Positions 17,319 to 26,151 of a DNA stretch of 64,000 nucleotides are shown here, in pieces. The notes beneath the pieces were generated by a model that made no database searches, was not told where the DNA came from, and saw only the letters and a program-made list of their open reading frames with translations. This DNA comes from Mycetocola zhujimingii (lineage in GTDB: Bacteria > Actinomycetota > Actinomycetes > Actinomycetales > Microbacteriaceae). Position 1 is the first letter of the stretch, and each line of letters begins with the position of its first letter. The stretch is from the NCBI RefSeq assembly GCF_003065425.1, contig NZ_CP026949.1, positions 2,790,001 to 2,854,000 of the forward strand, in the 5' to 3' direction. Both the position numbers and the translations under genes were made by a program.

Positions 17319-17653
17319 CCAGAACGGTGGCGGATCGGACTGCTGACCGGGATGTTCATGACTTCAGTACACACCCAACCACTGACATTGGCCTACAGCA
17401 ACGACGGCGCCCCGCCCGGGCCGCTGCAGGCATCCGAACACCGCACCAGAACGGTGGCGGATCGTGTGGTTGACCGGGATGTTCATGACTTCAGTACACA
17501 CCCAACCACTGACACTGACCTGCCGCACCGATGGCACCGCGCCCGGGCCGCTGCAGGCATCCGGACGCCGCGCCAGAACGGCGGCGGATCGTGTGGCTGA
17601 CCAGGATATTCATGACTTAACTACACACCCAACCATTGACATCGGCGCTGGCC
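17319..17653. repeat. 127-bp tandem repeat, about 2.6 copies
   Basis: Copies begin at 17319, 17446 and 17573, each with CCAGAACGG(T/C)GGCGGATCG, then a conserved core (TTCATGACTT...ACACACCCAACCA) and, in the first two, GGGCCGCTGCAGGCATCCG. The third is truncated near 17653. The 432-bp gene-free gap between the HNH gene and the next gene is almost entirely this array. Copies differ by scattered substitutions, so they are old or under constraint. Confidence 0.92.
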
Positions 17654-17675
17654 GCGCCCTCCACGAGCACTCGGC

Positions 17676-18284
17676 TCAGTCGCCCGCAATCTGCAGGTCA
17701 GCCAAAACGTCCTTCTTGAAGTCACTGATCCGTTTCGCCCGCAACTTCTCGTATTTCGGATCGTTGTCGCGAACGTACCCCGTGTTCCGCAGCCTCGACC
17801 GCAACTCCCGGCCGATCTCCTCCCACGCGTCGTCTCGCGCGTGTTCCACGACCTCGCGAATCCGGTCAGGATTATCGGCCTCGGCCCTCAGTGCATCGGC
17901 GAGCGCGCGATGCACCTGGGGCCGCCTCCTGTGCTCTTCATCAAAGTCATCTTCATCGATGAATGGGTCCGCCAGGTCTGCGTCTCCCACCGAATAGGCG
18001 TGATGCCCCAGCCTGTCCAGCCGTTCCGCGGTCGACGCATTCTCCTCTGCGGCCGCGAGAAATTCCTGGCGGGCAGCTTCACCGAGCGACTCTGCGTCGA
18101 ACTTGCGGTCATCGCGGAGCGCTCCGACAATCAGCTTGTTCTTGATGGCCATCCGCACCGACGACGCCGTGATGAGTACGCCTTCGTCGACAACCCTGCT
18201 GATGGGTGCGATCGGCTCCTCGGGTGGGGGCTTATAGGTGCCGACACTCACACGTTTGGGGCGGCGACGACGGAATATGGACAC
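17676..18284 (-). CDS. Conserved hypothetical protein
   Basis: 202 residues, very charged, predicted mostly helical, with a basic N-terminus (RRRRPKRVSVGTYKPPPEEP), the segment RLGHHAYSVGDADLADPFID, and an arginine/aspartate-rich C-terminal half. No membrane segment or enzyme motif. It resembles an actinobacteria-wide hypothetical family. GTG start; GACAAT (18291-18296) lies exactly 6 nt upstream, compatible with leaderless expression. Confidence 0.75.
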   Translation of the reverse strand: MSIFRRRRPKRVSVGTYKPPPEEPIAPISRVVDEGVLITASSVRMAIKNKLIVGALRDDRKFDAESLGEAARQEFLAAAEENASTAERLDRLGHHAYSVGDADLADPFIDEDDFDEEHRRRPQVHRALADALRAEADNPDRIREVVEHARDDAWEEIGRELRSRLRNTGYVRDNDPKYEKLRAKRISDFKKDVLADLQIAGD

Positions 18285-18369
18285 CGGTCAATTGTCTCGC
18301 GAACCCTCTCGCGGTGCACCTTTCGTTCGAGAGTGGCGTATCGGAAAGAGACAAGGTAATCGGATGCCG

Positions 18370-18978
18370 CTACTCGCCTCGATTCGCCCCCGCGAGGAAG
18401 CGCATTGAACACCCAGCGATCAGCGAACCGACACCACCGGCGGCGATATCCCCAATGGTGTCGGTGTATGACACGTAGATGGATTCGTCGAGGAAGTTAT
18501 GCCCAAACCACTCCCACATCTCCCACACCGCCCCGAGCGCAAGCCCGAAAGCCGTTGTCAGGCTGACAGTGAGCACAAACCGATACCGTGACTCCGCATC
18601 GACGAGTGAAACCCCGAGCTGCGCGCAGAGTACCCAGGCGAGCGCCGCGATCAGACCGTTGAGGGTGCAGTGGACAACGATGTCCCACCACGAAATCGCC
18701 TGGTAGAGCTGGAGCACAGCACTCCACGCCGCCACGAGAACGGCGATGCAGACAGCGAGATCGAGGGTTGCTCGCGCACCGAGGAACCGCGGCAGAACTA
18801 CGCCGAGCATGGACAACGCGAACACCGCCATGGCGACAAAGCCCCAACCGAAGGCAACGACGACCAGGCTCACCAGCCCGACAACGCGGAGGAAATCGGC
18901 GGCGTGCTCTCCCGTGGTGCGAGCGGGGCGGAGGAAGTTCTCAACCAGTCGATGATGAAACAGTGTCGCGTGGGGCAC
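18370..18978 (-). CDS. Multi-pass membrane protein (DUF2238/YjdF-like)
   Basis: 202 residues with about five to six hydrophobic helices and the conserved end GAVWEMWEWFGHNF followed by SYTDTIGDIAAGGVGSLIAG, which matches the E-x-W-E / D-x-x-x-D pattern of DUF2238-type membrane proteins. GTG start overlapping the end of the phosphatase-family gene by 38 bp, so the two may be co-translated. Function unknown. Confidence 0.75.
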   Translation of the reverse strand: MPHATLFHHRLVENFLRPARTTGEHAADFLRVVGLVSLVVVAFGWGFVAMAVFALSMLGVVLPRFLGARATLDLAVCIAVLVAAWSAVLQLYQAISWWDIVVHCTLNGLIAALAWVLCAQLGVSLVDAESRYRFVLTVSLTTAFGLALGAVWEMWEWFGHNFLDESIYVSYTDTIGDIAAGGVGSLIAGCSMRFLAGANRGE

Positions 18979-19825
18979 TCTCGCTTCTTCTCCTCATCCG
19001 CAGGACTGCCTGCACAGGTTCGTGGTCGGATGCCGCGGCGCCGGCATAACGGACCGCGTTGATTGCAACCGACTCCACCGCGACAGCGTCGTTCACGAGG
19101 ATCCAGTCGATGCGTTTACCTCCCCGCCGTGGCGGGCGGTATCCGGAATATGTCGCCCATCCCTCCGTGAGGCGGTGCTCCGCGATAACCCAGCTGTCCT
19201 GGAGTGCGCCCTCTCGCGTCATGTAGCGATACGGCAGCGACCGCGGTGTCGTGTTCATGTCGCCCATGACAATCGCGGCAGCGGGCGCTTGTGAAGCCAG
19301 CTCGCTCACCATGCGCGCCGACCGTTCACGGGATTTGCGCGAGTAGTGATCGAAGTGCGTATTGATCATCCGTATCGGCAGCCCGGTGGCAAGGTCGACG
19401 AAATCTGCGACAACAGCAATGCGCGGGATCAGGTTTCCCCACGATCGTGAGCCAGGTACCTCCGGGGTGTCCGAGAGGGCGAGCTGCTTCCACGACTGCA
19501 GTCGCAGCCGCTCGGAGTCAAAGAAAATGGGAATGTGTTCGCCGCCGTGGTCTGCGTTCCTGCCGTACCCGACCCACTGCCAGAACGGCCCAAAGGCTGC
19601 GCGCAGAAAGTGCAACTGGTCCGGCATGACCTCCTGCATCCCAATTACCGAGGGTTGCTCGCTGGCAAGCAGGCGGACAGCGAGCCATTTCCGGTCCTCC
19701 CACCGGTCAGGATGCCGTCGCGCCATATGCGGAAACGGCCTGCGGATGTTCCAGCACATGACGTGCAACCGAGCCGGGCCGATCGGACCGATCAGGGCGG
19801 GGTCGGCCGCTGACAGGTCGCTCAC
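18941..19825 (-). CDS. Endonuclease/exonuclease/phosphatase family protein
   Basis: 294 residues with the metal-dependent EEP fold: MCWNIRR (Asn), IGMQEVMPDQL (metal Glu), NTHFDH, VMGDMNTTPRS (Asp-x-Asn), and C-terminal ASDHEPVQAVL (catalytic Asp-His). All active-site motifs are intact. Substrate (nucleic acid, phosphoinositide or sphingolipid-like) cannot be resolved. No signal peptide. It is the first gene of a pair with the overlapping membrane protein. Confidence 0.9.
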   Translation of the reverse strand: MSDLSAADPALIGPIGPARLHVMCWNIRRPFPHMARRHPDRWEDRKWLAVRLLASEQPSVIGMQEVMPDQLHFLRAAFGPFWQWVGYGRNADHGGEHIPIFFDSERLRLQSWKQLALSDTPEVPGSRSWGNLIPRIAVVADFVDLATGLPIRMINTHFDHYSRKSRERSARMVSELASQAPAAAIVMGDMNTTPRSLPYRYMTREGALQDSWVIAEHRLTEGWATYSGYRPPRRGGKRIDWILVNDAVAVESVAINAVRYAGAAASDHEPVQAVLRMRRRSESAPRDTVSSSTG

Positions 19826-20085
19826 GACCGCGCACCTCCCCGCACGCGACGAAACACGCTCATCATCGCCCGCTCATCATCATGGTCATCCGGTCAGGTT
19901 ATCCGCGTCCCAAGTACGCCGCTACAGCCTTTTGATTGGTTGCGGGGAGCACTGATGTGTTGAGCAGGGACGGTTTCTGTCAACCCACCGGGAGAGATGC
20001 CCGATCGGCATAGGCTGCTCGACAAGCACACCGGCACGAGAGCCGGCCGGAACGCCGGGCACCGCCCACCAGGAATCGAGGCAGC

Positions 20086-20931
20086 ATGACCGCACGAACA
20101 GTCGTCATCACCGGAGCGAGCGATGGCATCGGCGCTGAGGCCGCCCGCCGGCTGCACGAGGCGGGCGACACCGTCATCGTCGTCGGCCGGTCGCCGGAGA
20201 AGACGAAGGCCGTTGCCAACGAGCTGAAAGTGGCATCCTTCACCGCAGATTTCTCGCAACTCGACGACGTCAGGAAGCTGGCCGCTGCCCTCCGCGACAA
20301 CTACGAACGGATCGACGTTCTTGCCAACAACGCTGGCGGGATCTTCGGGCCGCGGCAACTGACCGTCGACGGAAACGAGACGACTTTCCAGGTCAACCAC
20401 CTCGCACCCTTCCTCCTCACCCACCTGCTGATGGACCGCCTGATCGAGAGCAGGGGGCGCATCATCAACACCTCGAGCATCGCGAACACGCGATTTGCGA
20501 AGTTCGACATCAACGACCTCAACATGGACCACGGATACTCGGAGAACCGCGCGTATGGGAACGCGAAACTCGCAAACATCCTGTTCACCACCGAACTGCA
20601 CAGGCGTTTCTCTGATTCGGGAATCTCGACAGCGGCCTTTCACCCCGGTGTCGTCGCAACGAGCTTCGCCACCGGATCGACGACCGCAATGCGCCACATT
20701 TACCGCAGCGTTTTCCGGTTCCTGCTGATTTCTCCCGAACAGGGAGCAGACACCCTGGTCTGGCTCGCGCAGTCGATCCCGGGTGTCGATTGGGTCTCCG
20801 GTGCGTACTACGCCAAGCGCCAGATCGCCAAGGCGAATCCGCTCGCATACGACGCGGCGCTTGCCGCCGAGCTGTGGGAGAAGAGCGAGAGGCTCGTCGG
20901 GATTTCCAGCGGGTCCGCCGAGCGACCCTGA
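20086..20931 (+). CDS. Short-chain dehydrogenase (retinol dehydrogenase-like)
   Basis: 281 residues: TGASDGIGAEAARRL cofactor motif, NNAGG, catalytic Ser in TSSIAN and the Tyr-Gly-Asn-Ala-Lys active site in RAYGNAKLANILF, the form seen in retinol/protochlorophyllide-type SDRs. NADP(H) use is likely from GRSPEKT. The substrate is unknown. It is followed 56 bp later by a universal stress protein gene. Confidence 0.9.
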   Translation: MTARTVVITGASDGIGAEAARRLHEAGDTVIVVGRSPEKTKAVANELKVASFTADFSQLDDVRKLAAALRDNYERIDVLANNAGGIFGPRQLTVDGNETTFQVNHLAPFLLTHLLMDRLIESRGRIINTSSIANTRFAKFDINDLNMDHGYSENRAYGNAKLANILFTTELHRRFSDSGISTAAFHPGVVATSFATGSTTAMRHIYRSVFRFLLISPEQGADTLVWLAQSIPGVDWVSGAYYAKRQIAKANPLAYDAALAAELWEKSERLVGISSGSAERP

Positions 20932-20987
20932 CGATTTCCGGACGATCGGCCCTAACGCTTCACGGTCGAACGGAGAATACTGACGGC

Positions 20988-21452
20988 ATGAGCGACAGCG
21001 AATCAACACCATCGGCCGACCCCACTGCAACCCGAACCCGCCCGATAGTGGTGGGGATCGACGGCTCAGAGCTGTCGATCAAGGCCCTCCGTCATGCGCG
21101 GCGGCTCGGGGAGGCGCTCGATGCCCCACTCGAGGCTGTCGCCGTATGGCAGCAGGCCCACTCCCTCTACGATTTTTACCAGGCAGAGTCAGGCTGGACT
21201 CCGGAGAAAGAGGTGGAGAAACTTATCGGTGACGCGGTCATCTCCGCATTTGGAGAGGATCGCCCCCACGGGTTCACCCAAACGGTCCTCAAGGGCCCTC
21301 CCGCCCGCACGCTCATCGGCCACAGCGCCGACGCCGAAATGCTCGTCCTCGGTTCCCGCGGCTACGGTGGCTTCACCGGGCTGCTCGTCGGGTCAGTGAG
21401 CACGGCGTGCGTCGCACACGCGACGTGTCCCGTGCTCATCGTTCACGGCTAA
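20988..21452 (+). CDS. Universal stress protein
   Basis: 154 residues, one UspA domain: VVGIDGSELSIKALRHARR near the N-terminus and the ATP-binding G-2x-G-9x-G(S/T) pattern in VLGSRGYGGFTGLLVGSVS near residue 125. Such proteins bind ATP and help survival in stress. The start at this ATG leaves a 17-residue Ser/Thr/Pro-rich leader. AATACT lies 6 nt upstream of the ATG. Convergent with the DinB-like gene. Confidence 0.93.
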   Translation: MSDSESTPSADPTATRTRPIVVGIDGSELSIKALRHARRLGEALDAPLEAVAVWQQAHSLYDFYQAESGWTPEKEVEKLIGDAVISAFGEDRPHGFTQTVLKGPPARTLIGHSADAEMLVLGSRGYGGFTGLLVGSVSTACVAHATCPVLIVHG

Positions 21453-21462
21453 CCGCGAGCGA

Positions 21463-21993
21463 TCAGACAGCGCGTCGCGCGGTCACGTCCCACAGATGGT
21501 GGATTGGATCGTGGACGAGGTAACGTCCGAGCGTCTCGACGCTGAACACAGCACCGTCGCTGCGACGGCCGGTTCGGGATGCCGCGTCACGCGGAACTGC
21601 CTCGAAAGCGTCGGCCAGCTGATTCCCCGCTGAGACGAGCTCAGCGGACACGAAAGCGGGATCGAGTTCCGCGTATCGTTCGGCGACGGCTGTGGCATCC
21701 TGGTCCCAGTTCTCGAACAGCGGATTGTCGTCGGAAAGCATCGCCGCGAGGCGCGAGGCAAAGATCCGGAACACATCCCTGACGTGGGCCGCATACTCGA
21801 GCGGTGACCAGGTGCTGTCATCGGGACGAACCCGCACCAGGTCATCGCGCAGCACCGCGGGCCATGCCGCTGTGTTCTCGCGAAGAATGCCCGGCACATC
21901 GGCGAGCCGTACTGAGCTCGTATCGAGACCGCACTCGGGGCACGGGCGCTCGAGCACCCAGGTCCAGTTCTTGGTGTCAGGAACGATAGCCAT
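21463..21993 (-). CDS. DinB-like four-helix protein
   Basis: 176 residues with the DinB/mycothiol-dependent-enzyme fold: WSPLEYAAHVRDVFRIFASRL (first metal histidine) and YLVHDPIHHLWDV (C-terminal histidine pair). The N-terminus has a CPECG pair of cysteines preceded by WTWVLERP, a feature of one actinobacterial subgroup. Possibly a thiol-dependent transferase; substrate unknown. TAGGGT lies exactly 6 nt before the ATG. Confidence 0.85.
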   Translation of the reverse strand: MAIVPDTKNWTWVLERPCPECGLDTSSVRLADVPGILRENTAAWPAVLRDDLVRVRPDDSTWSPLEYAAHVRDVFRIFASRLAAMLSDDNPLFENWDQDATAVAERYAELDPAFVSAELVSAGNQLADAFEAVPRDAASRTGRRSDGAVFSVETLGRYLVHDPIHHLWDVTARRAV

Positions 21994-22079
21994 GACCCCA
22001 CCCTAGGCCGAGACCCTCGCTGAGCGGGAGAGAGAAGCCGCCGCTTCTCGGCGGGTTCCGGCCATCTTCGGTGGATGCC

Positions 22080-23345
22080 TCAGCACACGCCGCTCGCGGC
22101 AAGTTGGGCCGACATCTGCTCCTCCGACCAGGGCAGCCCGATCTCGGGCTGAGCCCCTGTGCCGGACGGAGCGGCTTTCGACGCAATCGCTGCGAGCTTC
22201 ATCGCGAGCGTTTGAGCGAACTGTTCGCCCGCGCTCGAGTTGTTGAGCATCACGACAACGGTCAAGCCCGATTCCGGATCGGCGAGCATCGCGGAAATAT
22301 GACCGGGCATGTAACCAGACTGGCCCCGCATCGGTCCAACCTGCAGCGCACCCGGGCCGAATGACTGCCAGGACGGGGCTCCCGTCATCGGCATCGTCTC
22401 CCACGCTGCATCCTTCGTGTCCGGGCCGCGGAGCGAACCGACCGCGAGAGCCTGCACGTACCGTTTCAGGTCACCCACTGTCGACACGACACCGCCGGCG
22501 GCGAAGACCATCGAGTTCGACAGCTTCGACTCGTCATAGGGCGCGTCGCACACGAAGGACCCATCCGGTTGCCTGCGCCCTTCCCAACCGCTCGCGAACG
22601 GTTCAGGGAGGGTCAGGTCGTGTGGGCCGGGGTATCCGGTCTTGGCCATACCGAGCGGCTCAAAGACGTAATCGTTGTAGAGAGCGGCCATGTTGGACTG
22701 CGTCGCCGCCTCGAGCGCGAGTCCGAGAAGCACGTAGTTCGGTTCCGACGGTGAGTAGGTCGTTCCCGGTGTGGCGACGGCGGGGTAGGAGACACCGTGC
22801 GACACCAGCTCGAGAGGCGTCCAGAGCCGCTGCGGGTTGCTCGCGAACATCTGCTTCAGCTGCACCGGGTAGTCCCCGAAGCCGGAGGTACTCCGACAGA
22901 GTTGCCCGAGGGTTCTGCCGTCCGCCCCGACGACACCGGGGAGATAATCCGCGACGTCGTCGTCGAGCGACAACCGCCCGGCATCGACGAGGGCAAACAG
23001 AACATCGCACGTCATCGGCTTGGTATTCCCGCCGACGCGAAAGTGCATGTCCCGCGTCATCGGCGCTCCGCCCGGTGTCACCGTTCCCGCCGCCTTGGTC
23101 CAGCGTCCCGACCACGGTGCCCACACTCCGACGACAGCACCGGATGCCGCAGCGAGCGCCATTGAATCGGCGAGCGCCGCGTCGAGCTGCTGAACCGTCG
23201 CGGGTGGAAGATCCCCCGCGATCTGTTCCGGCAGGTCGATCGGCGTTTGCATCGGCCCGGAAGCGCAACCCACTAGCGCCGCAACGACGCTCATGGCGGC
23301 TGCAAACGCGATGAAGCGAGCGCCTCTGGATCCCGTAGTTCTCAT
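22080..23345 (-). CDS. Beta-lactamase-fold lipoprotein with substituted catalytic motifs
   Basis: 421 residues. A lipoprotein signal (hydrophobic stretch, then LVGC with Cys27) places it on the outer face of the membrane. The fold is serine beta-lactamase/PBP class C (PF00144): FRVGGNTKPM, PGTTYSPSEPNYVLLG and GQSGYMPGHIS align without gaps to the three active-site motifs. In each, a key residue is changed: S-x-x-K has Gly106 for Ser, Y-S-N has Pro199-Ser-Glu201, and H-x-G has Gln342. A penicillin-type acyl enzyme should not form. It could be a binding or scaffold protein, or use a different chemistry. Confidence 0.85.
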   Translation of the reverse strand: MRTTGSRGARFIAFAAAMSVVAALVGCASGPMQTPIDLPEQIAGDLPPATVQQLDAALADSMALAAASGAVVGVWAPWSGRWTKAAGTVTPGGAPMTRDMHFRVGGNTKPMTCDVLFALVDAGRLSLDDDVADYLPGVVGADGRTLGQLCRSTSGFGDYPVQLKQMFASNPQRLWTPLELVSHGVSYPAVATPGTTYSPSEPNYVLLGLALEAATQSNMAALYNDYVFEPLGMAKTGYPGPHDLTLPEPFASGWEGRRQPDGSFVCDAPYDESKLSNSMVFAAGGVVSTVGDLKRYVQALAVGSLRGPDTKDAAWETMPMTGAPSWQSFGPGALQVGPMRGQSGYMPGHISAMLADPESGLTVVVMLNNSSAGEQFAQTLAMKLAAIASKAAPSGTGAQPEIGLPWSEEQMSAQLAASGVC

Positions 23346-23465
23346 CCATCCCCCGATGGCTCAACGAGGGGCGATCATAACCACGGCCGATCACGTCTCC
23401 GAGAGGCCAAAGACAGGTGCGACGAATCCGTTATGCGATCAAGACACTGCGTGGCCGGATTTCGC

Positions 23466-23510
23466 CAGTGCAGCCGCCGTCAGTGCAGGTGCCGTCAGTA
23501 CAGGCGCCTG
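23466..23510. repeat. 3 x 15-bp imperfect tandem repeat over a stop codon
   Basis: CAGTGCAGCCGCCGT, CAGTGCAGGTGCCGT and CAGTACAGGCGCCTG follow one another. The last unit encodes the end of the GH13 protein and its stop; the other two lie just downstream. Confidence 0.8.
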
Positions 23511-25177
23511 CTCCCGGGCTCGATCACCCGAAGCCACCGGTAGCCGTAGCCTCCCAGTTCGAACCGGCCGGCACCGTCATCGGAGAGCGTGACCTCACCG
23601 GTGGTGAGCAGGTCGACAAGCCGGGTACCTGCCGCCGTATCGGGAATGGTGAGCTCGAGGCTCACCGGATCCGGGCCGAAGTTGTGCAGTGCGACCATGC
23701 GGCCCTCCGACGCGCTCACGACATGCGCCAGTACCGCCCTGTTCGGCTGATCGAGCACCTCAAAGTCACCCCAGCCGATCTCTGAGGAGTTGCGGTAGGT
23801 CCTGATGAGCGTCCTGATGAAACTCAGCAAAGAACCCGGCTCGTGGCGTTGCTCAGCTACGTTGACGAACCGCGGCGCATAGCCGTCGTCGACCACTGGC
23901 GCTGTCAGCCGCCGCGGCTTCGCGTTCGAGAAACCACCGTTCGGCTCGGGCGTCCACTGCATCGGCGAGCGAACCGCCTCACGACCACTGATGTCGCGGT
24001 TCTCGCCCATACCGATCTCTTCACCGTAAAACAGCACGGGCGTGCCTGGCATCGAAAAGAGGAGGCTGTACGCCATCCGAATGCGTCGCGGGTCACCGCT
24101 GAGCATCGTCGGCAGCCGACGGATGATGCCCCGACCGAACACGCGCATGTCCTCGTCAGGGGCGAACGCGGTGAAGACCTCGTCACGCTCGGCGTCGCTG
24201 AGCTGGTCGAGGGTCAGTTCGTCGTGGTTCCGCAGGAAGTTCGCCCACTGCGCGGGTTGCCCGAGCCGCGGGCGGCTCGCCAGCGCTTCGGCGAGCGGTG
24301 CCGCGTCTTCCCGCGCGAGCGAGAGATAGAACTTCTGCATGGCGACGAAATCGAACTGCATGGTGAGTTCGTCGAATGCTTCGCCTCCGAAATACGTGAG
24401 CTGCTCCTCACGCGGGAGGTTCACCTCACCGAGGAGGATGCCGTCTCCCGTCCGCCTGCCGAGGAACGCCCTGAGCGACTTGAGGTAGTCGTGCGGGTCT
24501 CCGTACTCATCTCCTGCAACAGCGCCGGGATCACCCTCGATGAAGAAAGGAACGGCGTCGACGCGGAACCCGCTGAGTCCAAGCTCGAGCCAGAACCCCA
24601 TGATCTTCGCGATCTCTTCGCGCACCGCGGGATTCTCGACATTGAGGTCGGGCTGGTGACGGTAAAACCTGTGCAGGTAGTACTCGCCCGTCTTCTCGTC
24701 CAGCTCCCACACTCCGGATTCCTGACCGGGAAACACGGTCTCCGGCTGGTTCGTGGGAAGGTCCTTCCGCCAGACATAGAAGTCGCGGTACGGCGAGGTG
24801 ACGCTCGAACGGGACGCCTTGAACCACGGATGCTGGTCGGACGTGTGATTGACGACGAGATCGGCGATCACCCTCATCCCCCTGTCCTTCGCCATGCGTA
24901 GAACCTCGACGAGGTCGCCGTGATGGCCAAGCCTCGAGTCGACCCCGTAAAAATCGGTGATGTCGTAACCGTCATCGCGGTCGGGCGTTGGATAGAAGGG
25001 CATCAGCCACAAACACGTCACGCCCAACTCGGCCAGGTAGTCGATGCGCTGAGCAAGCCCGGCGAAGTCTCCGACGCCGTCGTTGTTCCAGTCAAGGAAC
25101 GTCTCGACATCCAGGCAGTAGACGACGGCGTTCTTCCACCAGAGATCGGCGGTGTCGGTCTTCTTCATGTCGTTCAT
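23495..25177 (-). CDS. GH13 alpha-amylase family enzyme (trehalose-synthase-like)
   Basis: 560 residues. The four GH13 regions are intact: DLVVNHTSDQHPWF, GFRVDAVPFF (nucleophile Asp), LLGEVNLPRE (acid Glu) and NFLRNHDELTL (transition-state Asp). The length, NDGVGDFAGLAQRIDYL opening and domain order resemble trehalose synthase (maltose-trehalose mutase, GH13_16), though the GEVNLP region departs from the usual GEANQWP. It may isomerise or hydrolyse an alpha-glucan disaccharide. The ATG overlaps the TGA of the upstream oxidoreductase (ATGA), so the two are translationally coupled. Confidence 0.88.
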   Translation of the reverse strand: MNDMKKTDTADLWWKNAVVYCLDVETFLDWNNDGVGDFAGLAQRIDYLAELGVTCLWLMPFYPTPDRDDGYDITDFYGVDSRLGHHGDLVEVLRMAKDRGMRVIADLVVNHTSDQHPWFKASRSSVTSPYRDFYVWRKDLPTNQPETVFPGQESGVWELDEKTGEYYLHRFYRHQPDLNVENPAVREEIAKIMGFWLELGLSGFRVDAVPFFIEGDPGAVAGDEYGDPHDYLKSLRAFLGRRTGDGILLGEVNLPREEQLTYFGGEAFDELTMQFDFVAMQKFYLSLAREDAAPLAEALASRPRLGQPAQWANFLRNHDELTLDQLSDAERDEVFTAFAPDEDMRVFGRGIIRRLPTMLSGDPRRIRMAYSLLFSMPGTPVLFYGEEIGMGENRDISGREAVRSPMQWTPEPNGGFSNAKPRRLTAPVVDDGYAPRFVNVAEQRHEPGSLLSFIRTLIRTYRNSSEIGWGDFEVLDQPNRAVLAHVVSASEGRMVALHNFGPDPVSLELTIPDTAAGTRLVDLLTTGEVTLSDDGAGRFELGGYGYRWLRVIEPGSRRLY

Positions 25178-26151
25178 GCGAACTGCCCGAGCACGCGGTC
25201 ACCAAAGACGTCGAGGAACTGGTCCTGCTCGGTTCCGACGTGGTGCAGGTAGATCTCGTCGAAACCGAGGTCAACGAACTCGGCGATCCGCGCCGCGTGC
25301 CACGCGGCATCCGATGAGACCAGAACACTCCCCCGCACATCCTCGGGCCTGACGTGGCGAGCTGCCTCGTCGAAGGCCTCGGGCGTGTCGAGGTCCCAGC
25401 TGACCGGTGCGGAGAAGACATTGGTCTTCCACTGCTCGTGGGCGATGGCGAGCGCTTCGTCATCGGTGTCCGCATAGCTCAGGTGCACCTGCAGCACGAC
25501 GGGCCCACGACCGCCGGCGCCACGGTACGCGTCGATGATCCGGCGAAGGGCGTCCGGCTCCTGCAGGACCGTGGCGAGGCCGTCCGACCATGGCGCGACG
25601 AAAGCTGCGGTTTCCGGGCTTGTGGCCGCGCCGAGCAGCGGTGGCGGTGAGTCGGGCAACGTCCACAGGCGAGCGCGATCCACGGTGATCAAGCCGTCGT
25701 GACTGACCTCGTTGCCGGCGAGCAACTGTCGCATGACATCGACGCTCTCGCGCAGACGTTCGTTTCGGAGGCTCTTGCGTGGCCAGCCATCTCCGGTGAT
25801 GTGCTCGTTGACGTTCTCGCCCGAGCCGAGCGCTGCCCAGAACCGACCGGGATACATGGCCTCGAGGGTCGCCGCGGCCTGGGCGATGATCGCCGGGTGG
25901 TATCGCTGACCGGGAGCGTTGACGACGCCGAGCTTGAAGCTGGTGGCCTGCAGCGCGGCCCCGAGCCAGGACCACGCAAAACCGGAATGCCCCTGGTCCT
26001 TGCCCCACGGTGCGAAGTGGTCCGAACACATCGCGGCGTCGAACCCCACCTCTTCCGCTCGGATCACCGAGTCGAGCAAACGGCGGGGGTGGATTTGTTC
26101 GTGGGATGCGTGGAAACCAAGGATCACTGCGTGTTCCGCCTTTCGGGTCAT
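25174..26151 (-). CDS. Luciferase-like flavin oxidoreductase (LLM class, non-F420 type)
   Basis: 325 residues, a TIM-barrel of the luciferase-like monooxygenase family: GFDAAMCSDHFAPWG, NAPGQRYHPAIIAQAAATL and FWAALGSGENVNEHI are typical. It fits the subgroup annotated as probable non-F420 flavinoid oxidoreductase, so FMN use is possible; cofactor choice cannot be decided from sequence. It is coupled by a 4-bp overlap to the GH13 gene, an unexpected pairing of a flavin enzyme with a glycosidase. TATGCT lies 5 nt upstream of the ATG. Confidence 0.85.
   Translation of the reverse strand: MTRKAEHAVILGFHASHEQIHPRRLLDSVIRAEEVGFDAAMCSDHFAPWGKDQGHSGFAWSWLGAALQATSFKLGVVNAPGQRYHPAIIAQAAATLEAMYPGRFWAALGSGENVNEHITGDGWPRKSLRNERLRESVDVMRQLLAGNEVSHDGLITVDRARLWTLPDSPPPLLGAATSPETAAFVAPWSDGLATVLQEPDALRRIIDAYRGAGGRGPVVLQVHLSYADTDDEALAIAHEQWKTNVFSAPVSWDLDTPEAFDEAARHVRPEDVRGSVLVSSDAAWHAARIAEFVDLGFDEIYLHHVGTEQDQFLDVFGDRVLGQFA

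Noticed and set aside
16977-17600. Open frame across the 127-bp repeats on the plus strand
   Set aside because: It is a run through the DUF222/HNH gene start and the repeats; the apparent repeated peptide (MFMTSVHTQPLTL) only reflects the DNA repeat and has no ribosome site.
17319-17653. Possible CRISPR array
   Set aside because: The units are directly adjoining 127-bp copies with no short repeats separated by unique spacers, and no cas gene is nearby.
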